In this document: positions 7,324-15,016 of the stretch, one piece after another
Layout of the letters: the number at the start of each line of letters is the position of its first letter
Numbering within the stretch: position 1 is the stretch's first letter
DNA from: an uncultured Acetatifactor sp.
GTDB lineage: Bacteria; Bacillota; Clostridia; Lachnospirales; Lachnospiraceae
Assembly: GCA_934436245.1 (NCBI GenBank)
Contig: CAKSAM010000029.1
Span: 1-33,784, forward strand
Reading direction: 5' to 3'
Length of the DNA stretch: 33,784 nucleotides
Program-made: the position numbers and the translations under genes
Notes under the pieces: model-generated
Databases searched by the model: none
The model's input: only the letters and a program-made list of their open reading frames with translations
What the model was told of the DNA's origin: nothing

Positions 7324-7379
7324 ATACGCAAAGCGTATGGGTTTATAAATAATATAACGTACGCAAAGCGTATAATCAA
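7324..7379 (-). promoter_or_regulatory. Promoter with two identical palindromic operators
   Basis: TACGCAAAGCGTA occurs at 7325-7337 (extended to ATACGCAAAGCGTAT, 7324-7338) and at 7360-7372, centres 35 bp apart. On the minus strand a promoter TTGATT (7374-7379), 17 nt, TATATT (7351-7356) has one palindrome inside its spacer. The other lies between the start site and the SD of the small HTH gene. This looks like a two-site autorepression module. Confidence 0.75.
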
Positions 7380-7410
7380 GAGAAATATTACATAGAAAAG
7401 GATTGAAATA

Positions 7411-7419
7411 TGATATAAT
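7411..7419 (+). promoter_or_regulatory. Extended -10 promoter
   Basis: TGATATAAT is an extended -10 element about 100 nt upstream of the small ORF at 7517 and the HhH-like gene at 7627. No good -35 is visible, as is usual for extended -10 promoters. Confidence 0.5.
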
Positions 7420-7516
7420 GAATGCAAGTGAGTCAATATATTTGCATGATTGAAGAATGGCGAATTTGATTAAATAAAATGCATTAAGTGATACTTCAAT
7501 AAAAAGGAGATATTTC

Positions 7517-7612
7517 ATGGCACTTTTACATTTTTCAGATATTTTAATAAATGCGGAAAGCTTATGGAAAAGAAAACTGGGTACGAAAGAATACGGCATG
7601 AATGCCAACTGA
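7517..7612 (+). CDS. Small ORF of 31 residues upstream of the HhH-like gene
   Basis: ATG follows AAAAAGGAGATATTTC, a near-ideal SD and spacing. The product is 31 residues, beginning MALLHFSDILINAESLWKR and ending GMNAN, with no recognisable domain, signal peptide or membrane segment. It stops 14 nt before the next gene. It could be a leader peptide coupling translation to the HhH-like gene, a genuine small protein, or the start of a gene whose remainder has been lost. Only the SD and position support it. Confidence 0.4.
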   Translation: MALLHFSDILINAESLWKRKLGTKEYGMNAN

Positions 7613-7626
7613 CATTGAGGTGAACT

Positions 7627-8160
7627 ATGAATTATCAGGAAATACTTAGCCATTTTACATACGATGACAGTACGGATATCAGGAATCGAGCAGCGGTGGC
7701 AGAAGCCGGTGACTATCGGGAGAACAGGGATATTATCAACGAGATCGTCCTGTGGAAGATGAATCGTAGACCGCAGGTGACAGAGGAACTGATAGATGCC
7801 ATTTTTTCATTAAAGGAGATTAAAACGCCTTTGCAGGCATTGGAGGATGAAAAGACAGCACAGGTCATAGAAAAATTACTGCAAACGAAGGGAATGCAGC
7901 TTCCGATGGCAAGTACGGTGTTGCATTTTTATTACCCGGAGGTATTCCCTATTATTGATCAGCGGGCATATCGGGAACTATATGCTATGGATTATCCCAA
8001 AACAATGACGAAGATCCCTATGCTGACAGAACTTTATTGCAAGTACGTAAAAGATTGTTGGGAGTATCAACAGGAGAAGTGCCCGGAAATCGCATTTTCT
8101 CAGATAGATAAAGTCCTGTATCAGTTAGATAAGGAAAAAGGTAATAAAGTAATATATTAA
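7627..8160 (+). CDS. Uncharacterised protein, possibly HhH-GPD DNA glycosylase-like
   Basis: A 177-residue, largely helical protein with no signal peptide or membrane segment. Residues 90-125 read KGMQLPMASTVLHFYYPEVF followed by PIIDQRAYREL. A hairpin-like segment, then an Asp in a PxxDxR context, recalls the helix-hairpin-helix plus catalytic Asp region of HhH-GPD DNA glycosylases (EndoIII/OGG-like). The usual catalytic Lys region is not obvious and there are no Fe-S cysteines. ATG follows TTGAGGTGAACT, a modest SD. A second gene of this family once lay nearby: its last 34 codons survive at 10140-10244. Family placement is tentative. Confidence 0.6.
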   Translation: MNYQEILSHFTYDDSTDIRNRAAVAEAGDYRENRDIINEIVLWKMNRRPQVTEELIDAIFSLKEIKTPLQALEDEKTAQVIEKLLQTKGMQLPMASTVLHFYYPEVFPIIDQRAYRELYAMDYPKTMTKIPMLTELYCKYVKDCWEYQQEKCPEIAFSQIDKVLYQLDKEKGNKVIY

Positions 8161-8209
8161 TTGAGCAATAGAACGAAAAGGAGAGCGCAGGAATCCCAGG
8201 AAGAGAGAA

Positions 8210-8237
8210 GGCATCTCCGGAAGTAACCGGGGATGCC
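8210..8237. terminator. Bidirectional terminator-like hairpin
   Basis: GGCATCTCCGG (8210-8220) pairs with CCGGGGATGCC (8227-8237) with one T-G pair and a 6-nt loop, between convergent genes. The T-tracts are short on both sides, so termination may be moderate. Confidence 0.7.
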
Positions 8238-8238
8238 T

Positions 8239-10017
8239 TTAATGATGATAATGGGATTCTATAAAATCGTAATCCACTATTAACACATAGAAAACCGAGC
8301 CATAATGTTCACTCTCCACGATACGCCCATAATCCAGAACCGTCTTATAAGTTCCATCTTTGGCAGCAAGTCGGTATTTGACATAATCATTGTATCCGTT
8401 CATGCCGGATTCTATCTGCTGCCAGATGCTTTCTTCTACCTGTGCCAGATCCTCGGGATGTACCAGATTACGGAATTGCCGTTTCGTAAAATGCATAAAA
8501 TCGTCCAGATCCGTACATCCTGTCAGCTGAAGCATCTCCTGATTGGCATACAGGATGCGTTCATCCTCCTTGTCGGCCCGGTAGATGAAAAAGGCACCCG
8601 GCAGGTTGTCAGAAATATCCGATAATGCAAAACCAAGCTGTGTCCGTTTCGAATTATGGAAATCCGGCCGGTAGGCCAGGGCACCATGTTTTCCCTGTAA
8701 TTTTACCTCATAGAGCGCAATGTCGGCATAACGGAGAATGTCAGAGACTTTTTCTGCGTTGGTGGGGTATTCCGCATAGCCCAGGGAAATGCTGTAATTG
8801 TGCTCGATGCCCTTAGCTGAAAAAGAGCGGGAAACCCTGCTGAAAGCTTCTATCTGAGAGGCAGCCTCTTTTGCACTGCAATCCTTCAGGATGACGCAGA
8901 ACTCATCACCGCCATTTCTGGCAATTATGGAATTATCCGGAAAAGCCTGCACTAAGGATTGTGAAAGCTGCAATAGAACCTGATCACCGATAGTATGACC
9001 ATAGACATCATTGATGAATTTAAAATTATCCACGTCCAGCAATATTCCGACACAGTTTTTCTGCTTGTTTCCCTCCAGATACTCCTCCAGCTGCAAATTA
9101 AACCCGGTACGATTTAAGAGACCGGTCATAGAATCCGTCAGGGAGAGTCTGCGGTACTTTTTGCGCTGCTCGTCAACGAGCAGTATAGATATCGTAAGAA
9201 CCTCCAGCAGTAAGATTATTGTAACATCACATAATACTATCAGTCGTAAAAGTGTGTCATTCTTCCAGCCACCGGTGGGCATGACTTCCAGCTTCCAGCT
9301 ACAGCCTCCCAGAGTAAAATCATAAGCGACGGGATCCGTCAGTATCTCCTCCGACTGGTCTACGACGGTATATTCATCGGTCAGAGGTGAGATGGTCTTC
9401 GATAGCCGGTATTGATAACCGAAAGTGGTTAAGTTATCAGCAGAATGCTGAAAAATATCAGGAACCTTGATGATAACCATAGTCAGACCCCAAAAATAGG
9501 GAGTTCCCTTCTCATCCTGTAAAAAAACAGGATTACGGATCGAAAGAACGTGTCCTCCCTGCTCCAGCTCAAAAGGACCATGTATGATAAGCGCATCATT
9601 GGCAATGCTGTAATTTACAGTCTCTCCGCGGTATTTGTCATGGATCAGGTCTATTTTACCTGCTTCATTGCCTTCGGCGGGATAGATATCTGTTACAATG
9701 CCCCCGGGAGCCAGCTGGATGCTCCGGACGTAATCCGCCATCATTCTGTCCGCAATGGTATCAAATTTGTCGATTCTGCCGTCAGTACTGATCAGAAGCT
9801 GCTCCAGTGTATCCGTGATATTGATACCGGCATTCAGATCTGCGATCATGTTATCACCGTAGGTTACAGCATTCAATTCCGCAAGAGTACGGAGATGCCT
9901 GGAGTCGGCCTGCTGTACCGTATGAGCGATTATATATAAGACAATACTGCTGATAAGAAGTATCCATAACGGCAGCAGCCATTTGGTATGGAAAAATTTG
10001 ATTTTCTTCCGTGTCAT
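8239..10017 (-). CDS. Membrane diguanylate cyclase: CHASE-like sensor, GGDEF, PAS
   Basis: A 592-residue sensor enzyme. A TM helix near the N-terminus (about 12-32), an extracytoplasmic CHASE-like domain (about 40-250) and a second TM (about 258-280) precede the GGDEF domain (about 290-450). The active-site motif is intact as ARNGGDEFCVIL near 366-377, so it should make c-di-GMP from GTP. The RxxD inhibitory site normally just before it is absent (the sequence there is DNSI), so product inhibition is probably lost. A C-terminal PAS_3-type domain (about 465-592) follows the cyclase rather than preceding it. I prefer the ATG at 10017, after AAGGAAG, over one 30 codons upstream at 10107 with no SD. 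Confidence 0.88.
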   Translation of the reverse strand: MTRKKIKFFHTKWLLPLWILLISSIVLYIIAHTVQQADSRHLRTLAELNAVTYGDNMIADLNAGINITDTLEQLLISTDGRIDKFDTIADRMMADYVRSIQLAPGGIVTDIYPAEGNEAGKIDLIHDKYRGETVNYSIANDALIIHGPFELEQGGHVLSIRNPVFLQDEKGTPYFWGLTMVIIKVPDIFQHSADNLTTFGYQYRLSKTISPLTDEYTVVDQSEEILTDPVAYDFTLGGCSWKLEVMPTGGWKNDTLLRLIVLCDVTIILLLEVLTISILLVDEQRKKYRRLSLTDSMTGLLNRTGFNLQLEEYLEGNKQKNCVGILLDVDNFKFINDVYGHTIGDQVLLQLSQSLVQAFPDNSIIARNGGDEFCVILKDCSAKEAASQIEAFSRVSRSFSAKGIEHNYSISLGYAEYPTNAEKVSDILRYADIALYEVKLQGKHGALAYRPDFHNSKRTQLGFALSDISDNLPGAFFIYRADKEDERILYANQEMLQLTGCTDLDDFMHFTKRQFRNLVHPEDLAQVEESIWQQIESGMNGYNDYVKYRLAAKDGTYKTVLDYGRIVESEHYGSVFYVLIVDYDFIESHYHH

Positions 10018-10139
10018 AGCGCTATACTTCCTTAGTTTGTGCTTGCAAAATGATTTAAATCTAATTATAGCATTTTGACGTTTATTTGTATAGATACGAG
10101 GTGACATTAACCGGTATTTTTAGTATCATAAAAAAGGCT

Positions 10140-10244
10140 TGTTGGGAATATCAGCAGGAAAAATGTCCGGGAATAGCATTTTCTCAGATTGATAAAGTAT
10201 GGTATCAGCTGGACAAGGAGAAGGGCAATAAGGTAATATATTAA
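10140..10244 (+). pseudogene. 3' fragment of a second HhH-GPD-like gene
   Basis: This 105-nt stretch reads the last 34 codons and stop of a protein almost identical to the C-terminus of the gene at 7627-8160. It runs from CWEYQQEKCP through IAFSQIDKV to NKVIY and a stop. Aligned without gaps, 87/105 bases match, but 32/34 residues are the same; most base changes are at silent positions. No start codon or upstream part remains, since the divergent cyclase gene begins just to the left. It is a relic of a diverged homologue. Confidence 0.85.
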
Positions 10245-10259
10245 TGCATGCGGAACGGA

Positions 10260-10312
10260 AAATTTGATTTGCGATTCCTCCGATGGAAGGAATCGTCTGC
10301 GGAATGGAGATT
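10260..10312 (+). repeat. Leader element, partial copy A (53 nt)
   Basis: It matches the 3' 53 nt of the elements at 22419-22532 and 32815-32928 (51/53 to the former). It keeps the hairpin CGATTCCT/AGGAATCG and the tail CTGCGGAATGGAGATT, and ends 3 nt before the aldolase ATG, supplying its SD (GGAG). The 5' half of the element is missing; the hairpin of AT-rich arms is cut at its middle. Confidence 0.85.
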
Positions 10313-10315
10313 AGT

Positions 10316-11041
10316 ATGGAATATATAACAGATGTACAGGCAAAACAGATGATCTTAGAGGTAGGACGCAGGATGTATCAGGGCGGCTTCGTGGCAGCGA
10401 ACGACGGGAATATCTCCTGTAAGGTCGGAGATAATGAGATCTGGGCGACACCTACGGGAGTTTCTAAGGGATTTATGACAGAGGACATGCTGGTGAAGCT
10501 GGATTTGGACGGGAATGTGTTGGAGGGAACGCACAAGCCTTCCAGCGAGATCAAGATGCACCTCAGAGTATTCAAAGAGAACCCGAAGGTACAGGGCGTG
10601 GTACATGCACATCCTCTGACAGCGACGGCATTTGCCTGTGCAGGCATCAGTCTGGAAGAACCGGTATTGATGGAAGGTGTGTTGTCACTGGGGTGTGTGC
10701 CGTTAGTGCATTTTGCCCTGCCGGGTACAGAGGAAGTGCCGGAAGCGGTGGCGCCCTATTGCCGGGAATACAATGTCGTGTTGTTGGCAAACCACGGCGC
10801 ACTGACCTGGGGTGACAATCTCATGCAGGCTTATTACCGCATGGAAACCACGGAATATTATGCGAAGATATTGATGATGAATAACTTTATCTTAGGAAAA
10901 AAGACCCTGCTGTCCCAGGGGCAGATTGACGATATCATCCGTATCCGTGCCGGATGGGGCATTACCACAGGCGGCAGACCCATCGGACCGGAAGGAGCGC
11001 AGAATCTGGAAGATATCTGTATCTCCCACCAAAATAAATAA
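10316..11041 (+). CDS. Class II aldolase/adducin family protein (fuculose-phosphate aldolase-like)
   Basis: A 241-residue zinc-dependent aldolase of the AraD/FucA family. It keeps NDGNIS (about 29-34, phosphate/substrate binding), the catalytic Glu in PSSEIKMH (about 81-88), metal ligands in VHAHP (about 102-106), and the third His in LANHGALTWG (about 165-174). Likely reactions are retro-aldol cleavage of a sugar phosphate such as fuculose-1-phosphate, or a related epimerase or 5-deoxyribulose-type reaction; no neighbouring sugar genes settle this. I choose the ATG at 10316, 6 nt after GGAG, because the in-frame ATG at 10283 lies inside the leader-element hairpin. It appears monocistronic. 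Confidence 0.9.
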   Translation: MEYITDVQAKQMILEVGRRMYQGGFVAANDGNISCKVGDNEIWATPTGVSKGFMTEDMLVKLDLDGNVLEGTHKPSSEIKMHLRVFKENPKVQGVVHAHPLTATAFACAGISLEEPVLMEGVLSLGCVPLVHFALPGTEEVPEAVAPYCREYNVVLLANHGALTWGDNLMQAYYRMETTEYYAKILMMNNFILGKKTLLSQGQIDDIIRIRAGWGITTGGRPIGPEGAQNLEDICISHQNK

Positions 11042-11070
11042 GCTATAGGGAACAATCCGTAGGCATCAAA

Positions 11071-11166
11071 GTCGGGGGCTTTTGCTCCCCGACATCATAT
11101 ATAGTATATATAGAAGGCAGTGTTAAAGTTTTTCCCCAAAGGGAGCTGATAACGCTGTCTTTTTTG
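11071..11166 (+). terminator. Terminator region after the aldolase gene
   Basis: Two hairpins follow the gene. The first has arms GTCGGGG (11071-11077) and CCCCGAC (11087-11093) without a T-run. The second pairs AGGCAGTGTTA (11115-11125) with TAACGCTGTCT (11150-11160) using G-U pairs and is followed by a T-run. The second is the probable rho-independent terminator. Confidence 0.8.
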
Positions 11167-11234
11167 TGTTCTGTTTGTGCAGGTGAATAGATGTGTGCGA
11201 GGATAAAATCCCTTACAGGACACAGATTTTTCAC

Positions 11235-11272
11235 AAAGTGAACACTTTTTCAATACAAAATTTTCCTATACT
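11235..11272 (+). promoter_or_regulatory. Promoter region of the exporter operon with an inverted repeat
   Basis: TATACT (11267-11272) is a good -10; 17 nt upstream the -35 is weak (ACTTTT, 11244-11249), suggesting activator dependence. An inverted repeat AAAGTG-AA-CACTTT (11235-11248) overlaps that -35 and is a candidate regulator site. No regulator gene adjoins the operon. Confidence 0.45.
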
Positions 11273-11318
11273 TGAGAAAACAACGGATATTGGACGAAAT
11301 TGCAACTGGAGGTTCGCC

Positions 11319-13133
11319 GTGAAAATCAATGAAATCAAACAACTGATATTTTCTCATAAAAAGGACAGTGTCAAGCCCAAAAATAAAAAATCCCGGAAAA
11401 AATGGGTCATTACAGCACTGGTACTGGTACTTGCACTGGGCGGCGGTTCCGTGGCAACGGTGATGATATTACATAAGAACAGCAACAGATCAGAATTCAC
11501 CCTGCCGGATAACCTGTCGGGACTGACCTTCACAGAGGATATGATCGCAGCCTCCGGGGTTACGAATGTGGGTATTACGGAGGAGACCTTCGACGTGGAA
11601 AATCTGACGACGGAGCTGGAGATCGAGGAAGTCTATGCAGCCTCCGGGGAAGAAGTAAGTGCAGGGGATAAGATTTTAAAGCTTACGGAGGACAGTGTGG
11701 AGGAAGCCAGAAAGGAACTGGAGAGAGACCTGGAGGATGCGGAGCTGGCATACCGTACCGGAGCCATTGAATATGAGCAGAGCCTGATCACAGCGGAGTA
11801 TACAAGAGACAGTGCCATTCTCACAGGACAACAGGCGAAAGAAATCTATGATGAGACTGTGGTAAGCCTGCAGAGCACAGTGACCAGGGCGGAAGAGGAA
11901 TTGCAGGATGCGGAAGATGACATTGCGGAGTACGAATCTTATGTCAGTGACGGTTCCTATAAGAGTTATTTCAAGGTGGATGAGTATCAGGCTATTTATG
12001 ATGAAAACCTGAAAGCATTGACAGCAAAGATGGAAGAGTGGGGTGTGGGCTGGTCCCAGGTCACCGGCAGCGGTGGTGGTGGATCGACGCAGATGAGCGT
12101 TGATGTTTCCGGAAATAATGCGCAGCCTCAGAGCGGCGGAACTTCCAACGCCAGCATTTTAGCTTCTCTTTACAGTATTCTGGAAGAGAATCTGAAGGAT
12201 TTGGAGGAAGCAGAAGATAAATACGAGGATGCATTAACCAATGCAGCTTTTGAATTACAGACTTTGCAGTTAAAGCTTCCCAGTCTCCAGCAGGCAGTGA
12301 CGGAAGCTAAAGAAAATTATGAGATCCAGCTGGCGCAGGCAAAGCTGACCTATGAGACTTCCCTGTCCAGTGCAGAACGGGCAGAGAGCGATTACAACAC
12401 CACAGTGGAAAAAGCTAAGTCCGACCTGGCATCTCTGAAAAGTACTTATGAAGATGCCAGAGAGAATCTGGAACTGTTTGAAAGCAGCGTAGGGGATGGA
12501 TACTTTTATGCGTCTGAGGACGGCACGATCCTGCGGACCATGGTGCGGGCGGAGCAGGTTCTGACTTCCGGAGCAGTCGTATTTGTATACAGTAATCCGA
12601 AGGAGTTGACTGTCTCCGTATCGGTAGATCAGTCGGATATTGCAAAACTGACCGTAGGCGACAGTGCTTATGTGCAGTCCTCCGCAGGCAGCAGATATAC
12701 CGGTGTGATCACAGCCGTTGATCCGGTATCCTCATCTGACAGCCGTACCAGTGTCACATACAGCGTGACGGTACAGATCACGGTAGAGGATGAAAAGAAC
12801 AGTTTAAGTGCTAACGAATCCGTCACCGTAGTTTTCGGTATGACGGAGGAAGAGATCAAGCAGTTACAGCAGAGCATGCAGGGCAGACCCGGAGACGTGT
12901 CCGGCGGCGATGCGATGCCACAGGGCGGTCCGGGAGGAGAAAAGCCGGAAAATGGTGAGATACCGGAAGGAGCCCCGGGTAACGGAGAAGTGCCGGAAAA
13001 CGGTGGCATGCCGGAAGGAGTTCCGGGCAGTGGAGAAATGCCAGAAAACGGTGGCATGCCGAAAGGCGGCTCCGACAACGGGGAATCTACGGAAAATGCA
13101 AATGAACAGCAGGGAGGCCAGTCACAGTCATGA
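11319..13133 (+). CDS. HlyD-type efflux adaptor 1 with Gly/Pro-rich tail
   Basis: About 604 residues. A single TM anchor (about 30-50) is followed by a biotinyl-lipoyl-like half (IEEVYAASGEEVSAGDKILKL split by motif), long coiled coils (about 130-170 and 285-400), then the second lipoyl half (FYASEDGTI) and a beta-barrel (about 430-500). The usual membrane-proximal domain is missing. Instead the last ~75 residues are Gly/Pro/Glu-rich, with repeats like MPENGGMPEG. I choose GTG at 11319 after TGGAGGTTCGCC; an in-frame upstream start at 11193 has no SD and would precede the -10. Its stop overlaps the next gene as ATGA. First gene of a five-gene ABC exporter operon. Confidence 0.85.
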   Translation: MKINEIKQLIFSHKKDSVKPKNKKSRKKWVITALVLVLALGGGSVATVMILHKNSNRSEFTLPDNLSGLTFTEDMIAASGVTNVGITEETFDVENLTTELEIEEVYAASGEEVSAGDKILKLTEDSVEEARKELERDLEDAELAYRTGAIEYEQSLITAEYTRDSAILTGQQAKEIYDETVVSLQSTVTRAEEELQDAEDDIAEYESYVSDGSYKSYFKVDEYQAIYDENLKALTAKMEEWGVGWSQVTGSGGGGSTQMSVDVSGNNAQPQSGGTSNASILASLYSILEENLKDLEEAEDKYEDALTNAAFELQTLQLKLPSLQQAVTEAKENYEIQLAQAKLTYETSLSSAERAESDYNTTVEKAKSDLASLKSTYEDARENLELFESSVGDGYFYASEDGTILRTMVRAEQVLTSGAVVFVYSNPKELTVSVSVDQSDIAKLTVGDSAYVQSSAGSRYTGVITAVDPVSSSDSRTSVTYSVTVQITVEDEKNSLSANESVTVVFGMTEEEIKQLQQSMQGRPGDVSGGDAMPQGGPGGEKPENGEIPEGAPGNGEVPENGGMPEGVPGSGEMPENGGMPKGGSDNGESTENANEQQGGQSQS

Positions 13134-14962
13134 AATTAAAAAGAACACATTTTGAAAAACTGAAATCCCTCACAAAGAAGCAGAAGAAGCTGATTTTGGC
13201 AGGCATTGGACTATTCCTATTGATCCTTGCAGCCTGTTATACGGTATTCATTGCGCCGTTATTGCAGCAGGAAGAGTGGGTCTACAAGGAAGAGACCGTA
13301 GAGCGAGGTACCTTAAAGGTAGGTGTGACCGAGAGCGGATCGTTGGAATACAACACGAAATCCATTGATTATGATCTGGATCTGGATGTCAGCGATGACG
13401 ACGATGATGACAGCGATGATGATGACGATGATACTGTGCAGAAATACCTGAAAATCGAGGAAATCTACGTCGCCAGCGGACAACGGATCACTGAAGGAGA
13501 GAAGCTTCTGAAATTCACGGAGGACAGCGTAGAAGCGGTCCGGGCATTGCTGCAGAATGCGGTAGTGGAGGCGCAGGCAGACTATGCGGAGGCAGAGAGT
13601 ACTTATGAACTGTCCTTGCTGGAAGCCCAGACCGATTATGATACACAGAAAATCAGTGCTTCCTATGCAGCATCCATCCGCAATACCGCCGGAACGAGTG
13701 TGACGAATAACGTGGCAGCCCTACAGGTGCAGCTGGAGCAGAAGCAGGCAAATACGGCTTCCCTGCAGGAAAAACTGGCGGAAGCACAGGAAGATTATCA
13801 GGAAGCACTGGAGGATTACGAAGCAGCAAAGGAAGGTTATGAAGGCGCCGGAATGGACAATACGGTAAACTTTATGACGTACCAGACCAGTTACCTCAGC
13901 GCAAGATCCAAGTATCAGCAGGCGAAATCAACACTGACACAGGCAGAGAATGCTCTATCGGAAAATGAAAGTGCCATCATCGATCTGCAGAACCAGCTGG
14001 CAGCGGCACAGGCAAAGCAAAAAATCGATAAGCTGGATACAGAAGAGACGTATCAGGAAGCAGTGATCACCGGAGAGAATGCGCAGACCACATACAATGC
14101 TACCGTGGAAGATCTGAAGGAAACCTTACAGGAATCAGAAGAGACCAAAGAGAATCGGGAAGAACAGCTGCAGGCTTTTGAAGATTTTGTCGGAAGCGAC
14201 GGTGTTCTGTATGCCACAGAGGATGGGGTGATCACCGGGGTCAGTCAGGAAGAGGGAGACCGCCTGACTACTACAGGAACCCTGTTGTCCTATGCAACGG
14301 CAGAGGATATGCGGATCTCCGTGGATGTGACTCAGGAGGATATCGTGGATCTGCAGGTGGGAGATGCGGTAGATATCACCTTTACGGCATACCCTGAGGA
14401 TTCCTATACCGGAAGCATTCTCTCCATCAATACCACGGCTACTTCCGATTACAGCAACACGGTAAGCTACACTGTGGAGATCAGCGTGGAGGGTGCGTTG
14501 GAACAGCTCTACGGCGGCATGACGGCAGATGTGATCTTCGTTACGGAAGAGAAGGAAGACGTCCTCTATGTATCCCGCAAAGCCATCGTAGAAGAAAACG
14601 GCATGACCTATGTGTATCGCAAGACAGCCTTGGGCGGTAAAGAACTGACAGAGGTAGAGACCGGTACCACCAACGGCGTAGATATCGAGATTCTGTCCGG
14701 ATTGGAAGAGGGCGATACCATTTACCTGGCAAGTAAAGTCAGCTCTGAGGAGGAAGTCAGGAGTACGGAGGAAGCTTCCGATTCTGACAGCAGCTCCGGT
14801 ACGACGACCGATGGCGATATGGGTGTTCAGGAATTTAACGAATTCCATATGTCGGAGGATATGCAGATGCCGGGAGGCGGTGACATGCCCCAGGGTGGTC
14901 CCGGGGGTGGTAATTCCGGCAGCTTCGGCGGTGGAATGCCTGGCGGTCCCGGAGGACAATAA
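13130..14962 (+). CDS. HlyD-type efflux adaptor 2 with poly-Asp insert
   Basis: A 610-residue adaptor: TM anchor at about 22-43, split lipoyl halves (IEEIYVASGQRITEGEKLL and LYATEDGVITGV), long coiled coils (about 135-345), beta-barrel (about 390-470), and a membrane-proximal domain (about 480-540; VLYVSRKAIVEENG). Unusual is an acidic run, DVSDDDDDDSDDDDDDT, at about 86-102, just before the first lipoyl half. It could bind cations or act as a charged spacer. The C-terminus (about 575-610) is Gly-rich (GGDMPQGGPGGG). It overlaps the preceding adaptor gene by 4 bp, so the two are translationally coupled. It lies in the cell envelope and should link the permease to the wall side. Confidence 0.87.
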   Translation: MKLKRTHFEKLKSLTKKQKKLILAGIGLFLLILAACYTVFIAPLLQQEEWVYKEETVERGTLKVGVTESGSLEYNTKSIDYDLDLDVSDDDDDDSDDDDDDTVQKYLKIEEIYVASGQRITEGEKLLKFTEDSVEAVRALLQNAVVEAQADYAEAESTYELSLLEAQTDYDTQKISASYAASIRNTAGTSVTNNVAALQVQLEQKQANTASLQEKLAEAQEDYQEALEDYEAAKEGYEGAGMDNTVNFMTYQTSYLSARSKYQQAKSTLTQAENALSENESAIIDLQNQLAAAQAKQKIDKLDTEETYQEAVITGENAQTTYNATVEDLKETLQESEETKENREEQLQAFEDFVGSDGVLYATEDGVITGVSQEEGDRLTTTGTLLSYATAEDMRISVDVTQEDIVDLQVGDAVDITFTAYPEDSYTGSILSINTTATSDYSNTVSYTVEISVEGALEQLYGGMTADVIFVTEEKEDVLYVSRKAIVEENGMTYVYRKTALGGKELTEVETGTTNGVDIEILSGLEEGDTIYLASKVSSEEEVRSTEEASDSDSSSGTTTDGDMGVQEFNEFHMSEDMQMPGGGDMPQGGPGGGNSGSFGGGMPGGPGGQ

Positions 14963-15016
14963 ATCAGACGGATGGAGCAAATGTTGAAAATCAGACAGGA
15001 ATGATTGGGAACAGTT

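Noticed and set aside
7303..7653. 116-codon minus-strand open frame across the HTH promoter and small ORF
   Set aside because: It has no SD, composition like translated AT-rich intergenic DNA, and covers both palindromic operators and the extended -10 promoter.
14135..14980. 281-codon minus-strand frame opposite adaptor 2
   Set aside because: Antisense shadow of a well-supported adaptor gene, with no ribosome binding site or family match.
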